From: CAYYYW01 sp964476245
Lineage (GTDB): Bacteria; Patescibacteriota; Microgenomatia; UBA1406; HO2-37-13b
Length of the DNA stretch: 27,292 bases
Assembly: GCA_964476245.1 (NCBI GenBank)
Contig: CAYYYW010000014.1
Coordinates: 1 to 27,292, forward strand
Direction of reading: 5' to 3'
Below the pieces are notes generated by a model. It was not told the origin of the DNA. It searched no databases and was given only the letters and a program-made list of their open reading frames with translations. Below, in pieces: positions 6,734 to 14,411 of this stretch (positions are counted from its first letter, which is position 1; every line of letters starts with the position of its first letter). Both the position numbers and the translations under genes were made by a program.

Positions 6734-6833
6734 NNNNNNNNNNNNNNNNNNNNNNNNNNNNNNNNNNNNNNNNNNNNNNNNNNNNNNNNNNNNNNNNNNN
6801 NNNNNNNNNNNNNNNNNNNNNNNNNNNNNNNNN
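6734..6833. other. Assembly gap (100 N) between two convergent genes
   Basis: Exactly 100 N. RecO alone needs about 240 more bases to reach normal length, so the real gap is probably larger than shown. Confidence 0.99.
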
Positions 6834-7917
6834 AGGTAAGGCGTTCATTTTCCGTCCCGGCAAATTTTTCCACAATTTTTTTTATTTTGGGGACGGAGGC
6901 CTTTTTAGCAATTAAGAGTACGTCAACAGTGTTAACAACTAAATTTTCATCAAGATCTATTCCTACAATAAGTTTCTTATTTTCGTAATTGTAGATTAAA
7001 GAGTCTCTTACATGCTCAAGGTATACTTTACCTCTAATGACATTTTCATAGGGGTGGTCTTCTAACGCTTCTTTCAATGCTTCCCACGCTCCAATATCAC
7101 TCCATCCGATGTCTTCCATTACCACCAAGGCGTCTTTTTTGTCAAGATTTTCTAAGATGGCATTATCAAAATTTATACTTTCGACTTTTCCGTATTCTTT
7201 TTTTAAGATCGTTTTAAAATTAGCTTTTCCCAGGTAAGATAATATTTTCTCAGTATTATGATAAATATTAGGAGTAAATCTTGAAAAAGCTTGATAGAGA
7301 AATTCGGCAGTACTGACAAAATAACCCAAATTCCAAGCATATTTATTACTTTGAGAAAATTTTTTAGCTGTTTCCTCGTCTGGTTTATATTTGAACCCTA
7401 CAAACTGATGAAAATTAATTCTATTAATAGTGTACTTTTTTTTGCCAAAGTGAATATATCCTAAATTAACACTGGCGTATCGGGGTTTATGTCCAATAAA
7501 AACAATCTTGTTTGGATTATTTTTTATATACGTAGCGCTGGTTTTTAATATTCTTTTGAACTTCGTGACTCTTTTTACTAAATGATCGCTCCATAAAATC
7601 GCCACCGGCTCTTTTTTATAAAGTCGATGAAATATTCCCATGACAAGAGCAATGGCCGGCCCAACGTCTTTTTTTTCTGGCTCAACCAGGATATTCTCTT
7701 TTGGAATTTGCGGGAGTTGGGATTTTAATATTTCAACATATGCTTCATTGGTTGAGACAAAGATGTCTTTTGTTGGAAAATCCGGAGTTAGGTGCTCAAC
7801 CGCAAGTTGAATTGTAGACTTGTCTCCGATGATTTTTTCAAACTGTTTTGGCGATGTTTTTCTAGATAAGGGCCAGAGTCTTGTTCCTGCACCGCCGGCA
7901 AAGATGACAATTTTCAT
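6834..7917 (-). CDS. manC: Mannose-1-phosphate guanylyltransferase (last residues in gap)
   Basis: This cytosolic enzyme makes GDP-mannose from GTP and mannose-1-phosphate. The N-terminal signature FAGGAGTRLWPLSRKTSPKQ (6-25) is the nucleotide-binding loop and lysine of the family. Later come LVEPEKKDVGPAIAL, ILWSDHL and EDIGWSDIGAWEAL, all typical of the GMP subfamily of nucleotidyltransferases. The visible 361 residues already cover the nucleotidyltransferase domain; a type II isomerase domain, as in bifunctional ManC-ManA, is not visible and could only fit if the gap is much longer than 100 bases. It is the last gene of a minus-strand set of GTs and would supply their mannosyl donor. A 188-bp spacer with palindromic repeats separates it from the next GT. 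Confidence 0.92.
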
Positions 7918-7964
7918 AATAATATAAAATGTAAAAAATCAAAAATAAAATATTCAAATTCACC

Positions 7965-8073
<109 letters not shown>

Positions 8074-8080
8074 ATTGACA

Positions 8081-8101
8081 CCTCGCAGCTCTGCTGCGGG
8101 G
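8081..8101 (-). terminator. Strong hairpin after the GT gene
   Basis: CCTCGCAGC and GCTGCGGGG form a 9-bp stem (one G-T) around a 3-nt loop, five bases beyond the stop of the minus-strand GT at 8106. No T-run follows on the minus strand, so termination is uncertain; it may instead belong to the neighbouring palindromic element. Confidence 0.35.
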
Positions 8102-8105
8102 TAGT

Positions 8106-9320
8106 TTAATCTTTGATTTTTGATATTAAGGAACTACGAAACTTACCTAAAAATTCTTTTTTAGCAAATTTTTTTACATTTTCTGCTCCGAACTTCACGG
8201 TACTATTCTTTAAAGCGTATGATATTGTATGAAATTTTTCAATTACCGTCAATAAACTGTTTACTGTTTGTTCTTTAAAAAAGATACCAGTTTTTCCTTC
8301 AATAACAGTTTCGGTCGCCCCACCTTTTTTAAAAGCAATTAATGGACAACCGAAAAATTGGGCTTCAAGACTGGTATAACCAAAATCCTCCTCTTGTGGC
8401 ATGATTAAGGCTTTTGCTTTTTGGTATAACCAGCCAAGTTCTTGGTCAGTTAAATCTTGAAAGAATAAAATATTTTTATTTGCCTCTTTTTTTAACTTTT
8501 CGAGCTGAGTTCCTTTGCCAACGATAATTAAACAGCTGCTCAATCGATTAAACGATTGAACAACTAAGTCAACCCTCTTATAAGGTTCAAGGCGTGAAAC
8601 GAGTAGATAATAACTGCCAAAAGTGTCATTCCGAGCGAGGGCCCGACGAATGTCGGGACGAAGTCGAGGAATCTCTCGCGAATGCGAGAATAATTTCTTA
8701 AACGAGTTAAGAGATTCTTCGGGCTTCGCCCTCAGAATGACATTTTTAATATCTTGCCAATAATCAGTATCAAATGGCGGGTAAATACCTTCCGAGTTCC
8801 TCTGATAATATTTTTGGCAACGGTCAGCTATGGTTTTTGAGATAGAAATAATATAATCAGGTCGTTGAGCTGAAATAAAATCCCATTGACGAAGTTTATT
8901 AAGGTAGGGAGAAAGTGTCATTTTTATTACTTTGTTCTTAAAATAAACTTCTGGAAAAATCCAAAGATATCGAGTTGGAGTTAAAAGATAACAGATGTGT
9001 AAAGTTTTTGGTTTGGTGATAATTGACTTGGCAAAGGAAGAAGTAACGGAAATAACCAAATCGTAGTCAGAAAAATTAAACGACTCAAAGGCGTAAGGAT
9101 AAAAGGGAAGTGACAAGATTCTATTTTTTTTTATAAAAGCAGGCAATTTATCAATAAAACTGGTTTTGATCTTTAGATCTTTTGCCCAGCTGGCTTGTTC
9201 CGGGTCAAAATAAGATGTATAAAATTCTGCTCTCGGGAACATCTCATGGAGTGTTAAAAGTACCCTTTCCACCCCACCCCATTTATCAATCCAGTCGTAG
9301 ACTATGGCAATTTTTTGCAT
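8106..9320 (-). CDS. GT4-family glycosyltransferase with palindrome-coded insert
   Basis: This is a cytosolic retaining glycosyltransferase with two Rossmann domains (GT-B fold). The N-terminal domain opens MQKIAIVYDWIDKWGGVERV, the glycine-rich acceptor loop of this subgroup. The second domain shows YYLLVSRLEPYKRVDLVV and the E-x7-E donor site in EEDFGYTSLEAQFFGCPLIA. Between IYPPFDTDYW and YYLLVSR, where relatives have a short linker, about 40 extra residues (VILRAKPEESL to LARND) are encoded exactly by the palindromic element at 8624-8742. The insert is in the inter-domain linker and keeps frame, so the protein may still work. The gene lies eight bases after the preceding GT stop and belongs to the minus-strand GT operon. 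Donor sugar cannot be read from the sequence; mannose is plausible next to manC. Confidence 0.9.
   Translation of the reverse strand: MQKIAIVYDWIDKWGGVERVLLTLHEMFPRAEFYTSYFDPEQASWAKDLKIKTSFIDKLPAFIKKNRILSLPFYPYAFESFNFSDYDLVISVTSSFAKSIITKPKTLHICYLLTPTRYLWIFPEVYFKNKVIKMTLSPYLNKLRQWDFISAQRPDYIISISKTIADRCQKYYQRNSEGIYPPFDTDYWQDIKNVILRAKPEESLNSFKKLFSHSREIPRLRPDIRRALARNDTFGSYYLLVSRLEPYKRVDLVVQSFNRLSSCLIIVGKGTQLEKLKKEANKNILFFQDLTDQELGWLYQKAKALIMPQEEDFGYTSLEAQFFGCPLIAFKKGGATETVIEGKTGIFFKEQTVNSLLTVIEKFHTISYALKNSTVKFGAENVKKFAKKEFLGKFRSSLISKIKD
8624..8742. repeat. 119-bp palindromic element inside a GT coding region
   Basis: Terminal inverted repeats are TGTCATTC (8624-8631) and GAATGACA (8735-8742). 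Internal hairpins are CCCGAC GAAT GTCGGG, TCTCGC GAAT GCGAGA (8674-8689) and GGGC TTC GCCC (8721-8731). It is open in the frame of the host gene and contributes about 40 residues. Related elements lie at 7966, 23158 and 24730. Confidence 0.85.
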
Positions 9321-9328
9321 AGATGTAA

Positions 9329-10429
9329 TTAAAGCAAAACATCATTATAAAGTTTTGTAGTTTGAGCGGCCATTTTTTCAAATGAGTAACGTTCTAAAAT
9401 CCGCCTTCGTCCCGTTAAGCGGGACTTCGGCGGGATTTCAATAAAAATCTCAATTTTGTTTCTAATGTCTTCAACGCTATAAGGATTAAACTTAATAAAG
9501 TCAGAACCTAAAATTTCATTGAATACGGGAATATCAGAGGCAATAATTGGACAATTAAAATGAGTAGCTTCAATAAGTGGTAAACCAAATCCTTCGGATA
9601 AAGAAGGATGAATAAGCGCTTGAGCATTCTTGTAGAAAAATATCAAGTCTTCTCTCGTTGGATTATTATATACCAGTATTCTCTGATTTTGTTTCATTCG
9701 TTTAATCGATTGAAACATGCGTTTAGCGAAGTAATCATCAGGTCCTAATAAGATCAGCTTGGCATCAGATTTGATTGATGTAAATGCCGTAAGGAGATTC
9801 TCTACGTTTTTGTGGGGGTAAAAATTACCTACGTAAATAAAAAAGGGTTTTGGAAATCTTTTTTTGAGTGAAATATTTTCTTTTGTTTTTATTAACTGAT
9901 AATCAATTCCTTCATAAATAGGAAAGATTTTTTCCTCAAGGCCTTTGCCGTAATACTCGAGAATCTGTTTTTTGACACTTTTCGAGGGAGTAATTAGCGC
10001 TTTGGAATTTTTTATTTGAGCAGATAGAATCTGACGGAAGAAAAAGTGTTTAATTTTGTAAATAAGCATGTTTTTGCTTGATGCTTTGCCAGTTTTAAAA
10101 ATCAGTGGAGTAAGATCGTGGACAGTGGCGACAAATTTTTTTTGATATAAAATTGGGTAGCTAAAATAAGTAAAATGCATTAAGTCCAAAGGATCAGCTA
10201 AAATTGTCTTTAAAAATCCAGTTTGTTCAGAGAAGCTATGCCAAGAAAAATTTGCTTCTCTTTTTATAAAGTTTTTTTTATTAAAACTAATTTCGTTAAA
10301 TTCTTTTTTAAGTAAATAAACGTAAAAAGTTAATTCGTTATTTTCGGGAAGATAATAGAGAAGATTATGAACATATCGACCCACTCCAGTTTGATTAATT
10401 AATCGAGCGTCAATACCTATTTTTTTCAT
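9329..10429 (-). CDS. GT4-family glycosyltransferase
   Basis: This is a 366-residue GT-B enzyme. The N-terminus MKKIGIDARLINQTGVGRYV carries the GVGRY loop; TVHDLTPLIF is the usual mid-domain strand. The second domain has PFFIYVGNFYPHKNVENLL, ILLGPDD and the E-x7-E motif in SLSEGFGLPLIEA. Near the C-terminus the residues PPKSRLTGRRR are encoded by an imperfect palindrome (9397-9438) and interrupt a region that in relatives runs straight from the last helix to the RYSFEKMA segment. Its ATG overlaps the TGA of the upstream GT2 gene by four bases, so the two are coupled. It likely adds one sugar to the lipid-linked oligosaccharide. Confidence 0.9.
   Translation of the reverse strand: MKKIGIDARLINQTGVGRYVHNLLYYLPENNELTFYVYLLKKEFNEISFNKKNFIKREANFSWHSFSEQTGFLKTILADPLDLMHFTYFSYPILYQKKFVATVHDLTPLIFKTGKASSKNMLIYKIKHFFFRQILSAQIKNSKALITPSKSVKKQILEYYGKGLEEKIFPIYEGIDYQLIKTKENISLKKRFPKPFFIYVGNFYPHKNVENLLTAFTSIKSDAKLILLGPDDYFAKRMFQSIKRMKQNQRILVYNNPTREDLIFFYKNAQALIHPSLSEGFGLPLIEATHFNCPIIASDIPVFNEILGSDFIKFNPYSVEDIRNKIEIFIEIPPKSRLTGRRRILERYSFEKMAAQTTKLYNDVLL
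9397..9438. repeat. 42-bp imperfect palindrome inside a GT coding region
   Basis: AAATCC (9397-9402) pairs with GGATTT (9433-9438), GCC with GGC, and GTCCCG with CGGGAC around a short TTAAG loop. The central GTCCCG/CGGGAC module is shared with the larger elements at 7966 and 8624. Confidence 0.7.
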
Positions 10430-11313
10430 TTACTGACTTTTTCTTTAATTGAGATAAAAAAATGAACGAGATTGTTTAAAAATTTTCCATTTTTGTGAGA
10501 AAAATGTTTATCATAAAATATCTTCATTGCTTGGTAAAAGTGGTGTTTTGTTTTACTCTTGGTTTTTTTTATTCCTTTTTTGAAGCCGCTTTGATATTTA
10601 AGGTGAATAACAGTAAACAGAGGATAGTAAACAATCTTATAGCCTAGTTTTTTAATTCGGAAAGACAAATCAAGATCTTCACCATACATAAAAAATTTAG
10701 TATCAAAACCGTGTGCTTTGTTTAATACCGACTTTCTAGTGAAATAAAAAGCTCCGCTTGGTGAGTCAATCTCATGAATTGTATTAAGATCAAGGTGGGT
10801 AAGATGATAACCTCCTAAGAATTTTGATAACTTGGGCACTTTTTTAAATATTGCTTCCAGCTTAGTGAAATAAGCAAACGAAGACCAAACTGTGGGAAAA
10901 CCTCGATGCGAAGCCATATCTACTTTGCCGTTTGGTAAGCGAACTCTTACCGTCAGGACTCCAACTTCCGGGTTTTTTTCCATATAATAAATTAAATCTT
11001 CAAAATTAACATCTTGAATTAGTACGTCAGAATTTAAAAATAAAACATATTTTCCTTCAGCGACTGCAAGAGCTTCGTTGTTTGCTTTGGCAAAACCAAG
11101 ATTTTCACCATTTAAAATAATTCTAGATTCAATATTAGGACTTTTTATTTGTTTTAACATTTCTGCCGATCCGTCATCTGAGTTATTGTCAATGACAATC
11201 ACTTCAGTCCGAATTTTGGGTGAGAGTTGGAGAGATCGGATTAATATGTTTATGCTTTTTTTTGTAATTTCTTTGGTATTATATGAAACTATAATCACAG
11301 AAAGGTCCTTCAT
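10426..11313 (-). CDS. GT2-family glycosyltransferase (rhamnosyltransferase-like)
   Basis: This is an inverting GT-A enzyme of 295 residues. It shows the GT2 opening LSVIIVSYNTKEI, the nucleotide-binding VIVIDNNSDDGS, NGENLGFAKANNEA and the metal-binding FLNSDV. Downstream, SPSGAFYFTRKS and GFDTKFFMYGEDLDLSFRIK hold the acceptor-side and catalytic ED region. It resembles the WbbL-like rhamnosyltransferase group, but the donor is not certain. It is the first gene of the minus-strand GT2-GT4-GT4-manC set and has a TATAAT box nine bases before its ATG. It is a close paralog of the GT2 at 19723-20640 (both begin MKDLS, then SYNTKEITKK). Confidence 0.92.
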   Translation of the reverse strand: MKDLSVIIVSYNTKEITKKSINILIRSLQLSPKIRTEVIVIDNNSDDGSAEMLKQIKSPNIESRIILNGENLGFAKANNEALAVAEGKYVLFLNSDVLIQDVNFEDLIYYMEKNPEVGVLTVRVRLPNGKVDMASHRGFPTVWSSFAYFTKLEAIFKKVPKLSKFLGGYHLTHLDLNTIHEIDSPSGAFYFTRKSVLNKAHGFDTKFFMYGEDLDLSFRIKKLGYKIVYYPLFTVIHLKYQSGFKKGIKKTKSKTKHHFYQAMKIFYDKHFSHKNGKFLNNLVHFFISIKEKVSK

Positions 11314-11322
11314 AATTGTTTT

Positions 11323-11346
11323 ATTATATCAGTAATTGTTTATAAT
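11323..11346. promoter_or_regulatory. Divergent -10 boxes of two polysaccharide genes
   Basis: On the minus strand TATAAT (11328-11323) lies nine bases before the GT2 ATG at 11313. On the plus strand TATAAT (11341-11346) lies seven bases before the ATG at 11354. The whole intergenic region is only 40 bp and has no Shine-Dalgarno sequence. Both transcripts would be leaderless or nearly so. Confidence 0.55.
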
Positions 11347-11353
11347 TTAATGA

Positions 11354-12607
11354 ATGAAAAGATTTTTAGCAGAGATAACAATTTTAACTCTTGTTGCTTC
11401 AATTTTGATTTTCTACAAATTTAACCAAATTCCCAAAAATCTTTCTTACGATGAAGTAGAATTTGCAAAATTAGCCATTTCACTTGATAAAAAACCATAC
11501 ACGCCTTTTAGTAGTTTAGCCACAGGTCATTCAACTTTATATTTTTATATTATCCTTCTTTCTTTCAAAATCTTCGGTATAAATAACTTTGCTCTTCGTT
11601 TTCCTTCGGCATTATTTGGCGTATTAAATGTCTTGTTATTTTACTTCATTATTAAAGTATCAATGAAAGAATATGGCAATATAGCAATAAAAAAATGGTT
11701 TCCTTTTATCCTATCATTAATTTTTCTAACTTCTCGTTGGTATTTTAATTTTGCCCGTTTTTCTTTTGAGGCTACTTTTCTTTTGTTTTTAGAATTAGCC
11801 TCGGTTTATTTCCTTTTTCAATATTTAAAGAAGCGAGAAAGCACAGGTTTATTGTTGGCTACAGTTTTTGCTGGTTTGACATTTAACTCTTACACGCCTG
11901 GCAGAATTTTTTTTATTATACCGCTTGTTTTTATTGTCTGGCGGGTTATCAAACAATGGAGTAGTGGAACCACGTCTAACGTGGCTGGGGCAACAAAACA
12001 ATTATCTTTGGGTTTATTTATTTTTCTTCTCACAGTTTTACCACTGACATCTTATTTATTTACCCATCCTGATATTCGTTTCCAGCAACAATTTTTTATT
12101 AATAACTCCAATGAATCGATTCATCGAAAGGCTGAATTTTTATGGAGTAATATAAAAAGTACTGTTTTGATGTTTAATCTTAAGGGCGATGTTAATGGTA
12201 GACATAACTATCCTTTTAAGCCAGCCTTAAATTCAGTTTTAGGAGTCTTTTTTTTAGGTGGATTGTTTTTAACTTTAAAAAACTACAAAAACTTTTACAA
12301 TCAGTTTTTTCTTTTATATTTTGTTATCTCGCTCATACCGTCAATTTTAACTTATCCCTGGGAGAACCCTAATATGTTGCGTACTTTTACCGTTATTCCA
12401 TCAGTGGTTTTTTTTGCCGGCCGAGCAGTTGAATTTTTAATGGGATTAAATCTCAAAAAAACTTATAAAAAATATCTTGTTTTTTTTATTTTATTCTTGT
12501 TGGTTTCATCTTCAATTTACGAGATTCGAACTTATTTTAGATATCAATCAAAAGTCTTTGAACAAGCGTTTGAGGTAAAACAAGATTTGGAAACGGTCTT
12601 AAAATAA
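11354..12607 (+). CDS. GT39-like membrane glycosyltransferase (PMT/ArnT type)
   Basis: This 417-residue multi-pass membrane protein is of the GT-C fold and would use a polyprenyl-phosphate-linked sugar on the outer face of the membrane. The first helix (about 6-22) is followed by the family's catalytic loop SYDEVEFAKLAISL with D33-E34. At least nine further hydrophobic segments follow, with the usual Arg/Tyr-rich loops (FALRFPSALFGVLN, SRWYFNFARFSFEAT, FNSYTPGRIF). It lies alone on the plus strand between two minus-strand operons and is convergent with the acetyltransferase gene. The target could be the polysaccharide or a cell-surface protein; the sequence does not say. Confidence 0.85.
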   Translation: MKRFLAEITILTLVASILIFYKFNQIPKNLSYDEVEFAKLAISLDKKPYTPFSSLATGHSTLYFYIILLSFKIFGINNFALRFPSALFGVLNVLLFYFIIKVSMKEYGNIAIKKWFPFILSLIFLTSRWYFNFARFSFEATFLLFLELASVYFLFQYLKKRESTGLLLATVFAGLTFNSYTPGRIFFIIPLVFIVWRVIKQWSSGTTSNVAGATKQLSLGLFIFLLTVLPLTSYLFTHPDIRFQQQFFINNSNESIHRKAEFLWSNIKSTVLMFNLKGDVNGRHNYPFKPALNSVLGVFFLGGLFLTLKNYKNFYNQFFLLYFVISLIPSILTYPWENPNMLRTFTVIPSVVFFAGRAVEFLMGLNLKKTYKKYLVFFILFLLVSSSIYEIRTYFRYQSKVFEQAFEVKQDLETVLK

Positions 12608-12615
12608 AAATTAAA

Positions 12616-12645
12616 ATGTATCGATGTATCGATACATTGATACAT
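12616..12645. repeat. 30-bp near-perfect palindrome between convergent genes
   Basis: ATGTATCGATGTATC (12616-12630) is followed without a loop by GATACATTGATACAT (12631-12645), its reverse complement with one mismatch. It lies nine bases after the plus-strand GT39-like stop and 27 before the minus-strand acetyltransferase stop. It could serve as a bidirectional transcription end, though no T-run is present. Confidence 0.6.
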
Positions 12646-12672
12646 CTAGAGGTAATAAATTGTGATGTTTAT

Positions 12673-13278
12673 TTAGCGAAACCAACGGGCACGGCCTAAT
12701 TTATAACTTAAATCTTTGTTTCTTCTCTCCCCGATAATTTTTCCCGGGATACCGGCAACTATGGCGAAAGGAGGGATGTCTTTAGTAACAATCGCTCCCG
12801 CGGCAACCACAGCTCCTTTACCGATTGTTACGTCTGGAAGAATAATTACTCTTGGGCCAATAAATACATAATCTTCAATCGCAACATTTCCGATAATCGG
12901 TTTAAAATCTTTATCATTAATGTCGTGTTCGGAGTTGTAAATCATGACCTCTGACGTAATGGTAACATGATTGCCAATTTTTAATTTAGCTCTTCCATCA
13001 AGGACGACAAATTCGCCCACGATCGTATCCTCACCAATTTCTATGTTTTTAGAGTTGTAAAATCTGGCGTGCATATGGATAGTTGATCCTTGACCAATTT
13101 TTATTCCGGCCAGACGGTAGAAAAAACGACGAAGGCGATGAAACGGTATATGACCAACAAGATGAAGAAGATATACTTTAAATTCCAAAAGAATGTTAAA
13201 AATTCGGTTAAAAACCTTATTAACAAATTCTCCAAAACTTAACTGTTTGCCTGTTTTATCTTTGAAAAGACTCAGCAT
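12673..13278 (-). CDS. Hexapeptide (left-handed beta helix) O-acetyltransferase
   Basis: This 201-residue protein of the maltose/CatB-like acetyltransferase group would acetylate a sugar of the polysaccharide using acetyl-CoA. After a basic N-terminal region it shows repeated hexapeptide turns (IGQGSTIHM, IEIGEDTIVG, LKIGNHVTI, VAIEDYVFIGPRV, VTIGKGAVVAAGAIV). The catalytic His is H118 in YNSEHDIND, and the C-terminal VAGIPGKIIG closes the helix. It is the last gene of a seven-gene minus-strand operon that begins with the GT2 at 20640; the preceding GT4 stop is seven bases upstream of its ATG. Confidence 0.92.
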   Translation of the reverse strand: MLSLFKDKTGKQLSFGEFVNKVFNRIFNILLEFKVYLLHLVGHIPFHRLRRFFYRLAGIKIGQGSTIHMHARFYNSKNIEIGEDTIVGEFVVLDGRAKLKIGNHVTITSEVMIYNSEHDINDKDFKPIIGNVAIEDYVFIGPRVIILPDVTIGKGAVVAAGAIVTKDIPPFAIVAGIPGKIIGERRNKDLSYKLGRARWFR

Positions 13279-13285
13279 AGTGTTA

Positions 13286-14404
13286 TTAACCTCGGAGTTT
13301 TTCCATCGCCGATGTAATAACTTTTAATGTTTCTTCTCCACATTTTTTCCAACTAAACAATTTTACTCTTTCTTTTCCTTTTTTGACAAGCTCATTTTTT
13401 AGTCCCTCATTTTCTAATAATTGCAATATTTTATCTTGTAAATCTGCCACCGAAGTTGGATCAAAGTATAGACAAGCATTACCACCAATTTCGGGCAGGC
13501 TCGAAGTAAACGAAGAGATTACAGGACAGTTAAAACTCATTGCTTCAAGTATTGGTATTCCAAAACCTTCGTAGAATGATGGTAATACAAAAACGCGGGC
13601 ATTTTTATATAGAGAAGCCAAGGTATTATTATCAACGTAACCAGTAAAAATTATTTTATTTTGTAGGGAACAGGCATGCCTGTTCCCTACATTAGCAAAT
13701 ATTTTTTCATAAAGCCAACCCTTTTTTCCCACAATTACTAAAGAATATTCTGGTTTTTCTTTTAATAGGAGATAAAAAGCTTCAATTAAAGTTTCTAAGT
13801 TTTTTCTCGGTTGGATTGTGCCAACATAAAGAAGATAAGGTTTTTGTACTTTATTTATCTTTTTGATATTTGTTATTTGATATTTGATATTTTTCTGGTA
13901 TCCATTATAAATAACCTCAATTTTTTCTTCAGGCGTATCATAGAATTTCATCAAATCCTTTTTTGTCGTTTTTGAGACAGCGATTATTTTCCTGGCGTTT
14001 TTAACACTGTATTTTGTCCAGTTCTTTAATTGATATAAATCTTTTTTTAAAAACTCATTTGGATAATAAAAATAGGAAAGGTCATGAATAGTGACGATTA
14101 AAGGTACAGGGCAAAATCGGGGACTGTAATGCGCTGGTGAAAAGAAAACATCAATTTCTTTTCTAAAGCATAGATTAACTGGAAGAAAAATTTGGCTCCA
14201 TAAGTAATTACCTTTTATTACCCGATATTTGAAATAATTGTTTTCTTTTGGTAATTCTTTTCTTGGGTTTTTTTTTAAATAAATGACAAATTGGTTATCG
14301 GGGGAACTGTTTTTACGAAAATAATTCAATAACTCAAAACAATAAACAGAAACCCCAACTTTTTTTTCTACATTGGCTTCATTACCGTCGATTCCTATTA
14401 TCAT
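13286..14404 (-). CDS. GT4-family glycosyltransferase with 28-bp palindrome insert
   Basis: This is a 372-residue GT-B enzyme. MIIGIDGNEANVEKKVGVSV is the N-terminal strand and glycine loop; VTIHDLSYFYYP follows. The second domain has YLLYVGTIQPRKNLETLIEA, LVIVGKKGWLYEKIF and the E-x7-E motif in FYEGFGIPILEAMSFNCPV. After KIFAN the residues VGNRHACSLQ are encoded by a perfect 28-bp palindrome (13663-13690), just before the conserved KIIFTGYVD strand. A second oddity is the run KNIKYQITNIKKI, encoded by AT-rich repeats (13864-13893) ahead of the second domain. It closely resembles the neighbouring GT4 at 14412-15551, probably by duplication. Confidence 0.9.
   Translation of the reverse strand: MIIGIDGNEANVEKKVGVSVYCFELLNYFRKNSSPDNQFVIYLKKNPRKELPKENNYFKYRVIKGNYLWSQIFLPVNLCFRKEIDVFFSPAHYSPRFCPVPLIVTIHDLSYFYYPNEFLKKDLYQLKNWTKYSVKNARKIIAVSKTTKKDLMKFYDTPEEKIEVIYNGYQKNIKYQITNIKKINKVQKPYLLYVGTIQPRKNLETLIEAFYLLLKEKPEYSLVIVGKKGWLYEKIFANVGNRHACSLQNKIIFTGYVDNNTLASLYKNARVFVLPSFYEGFGIPILEAMSFNCPVISSFTSSLPEIGGNACLYFDPTSVADLQDKILQLLENEGLKNELVKKGKERVKLFSWKKCGEETLKVITSAMEKLRG
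13663..13690. repeat. Perfect 28-bp palindrome in a GT coding region
   Basis: The left half GTAGGGAACAGGCA is followed directly by its exact reverse complement TGCCTGTTCCCTAC. It is read in frame in the GT4 gene as GNRHACSL with flanking residues. Confidence 0.9.
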
Positions 14405-14411
14405 ATTTTAA

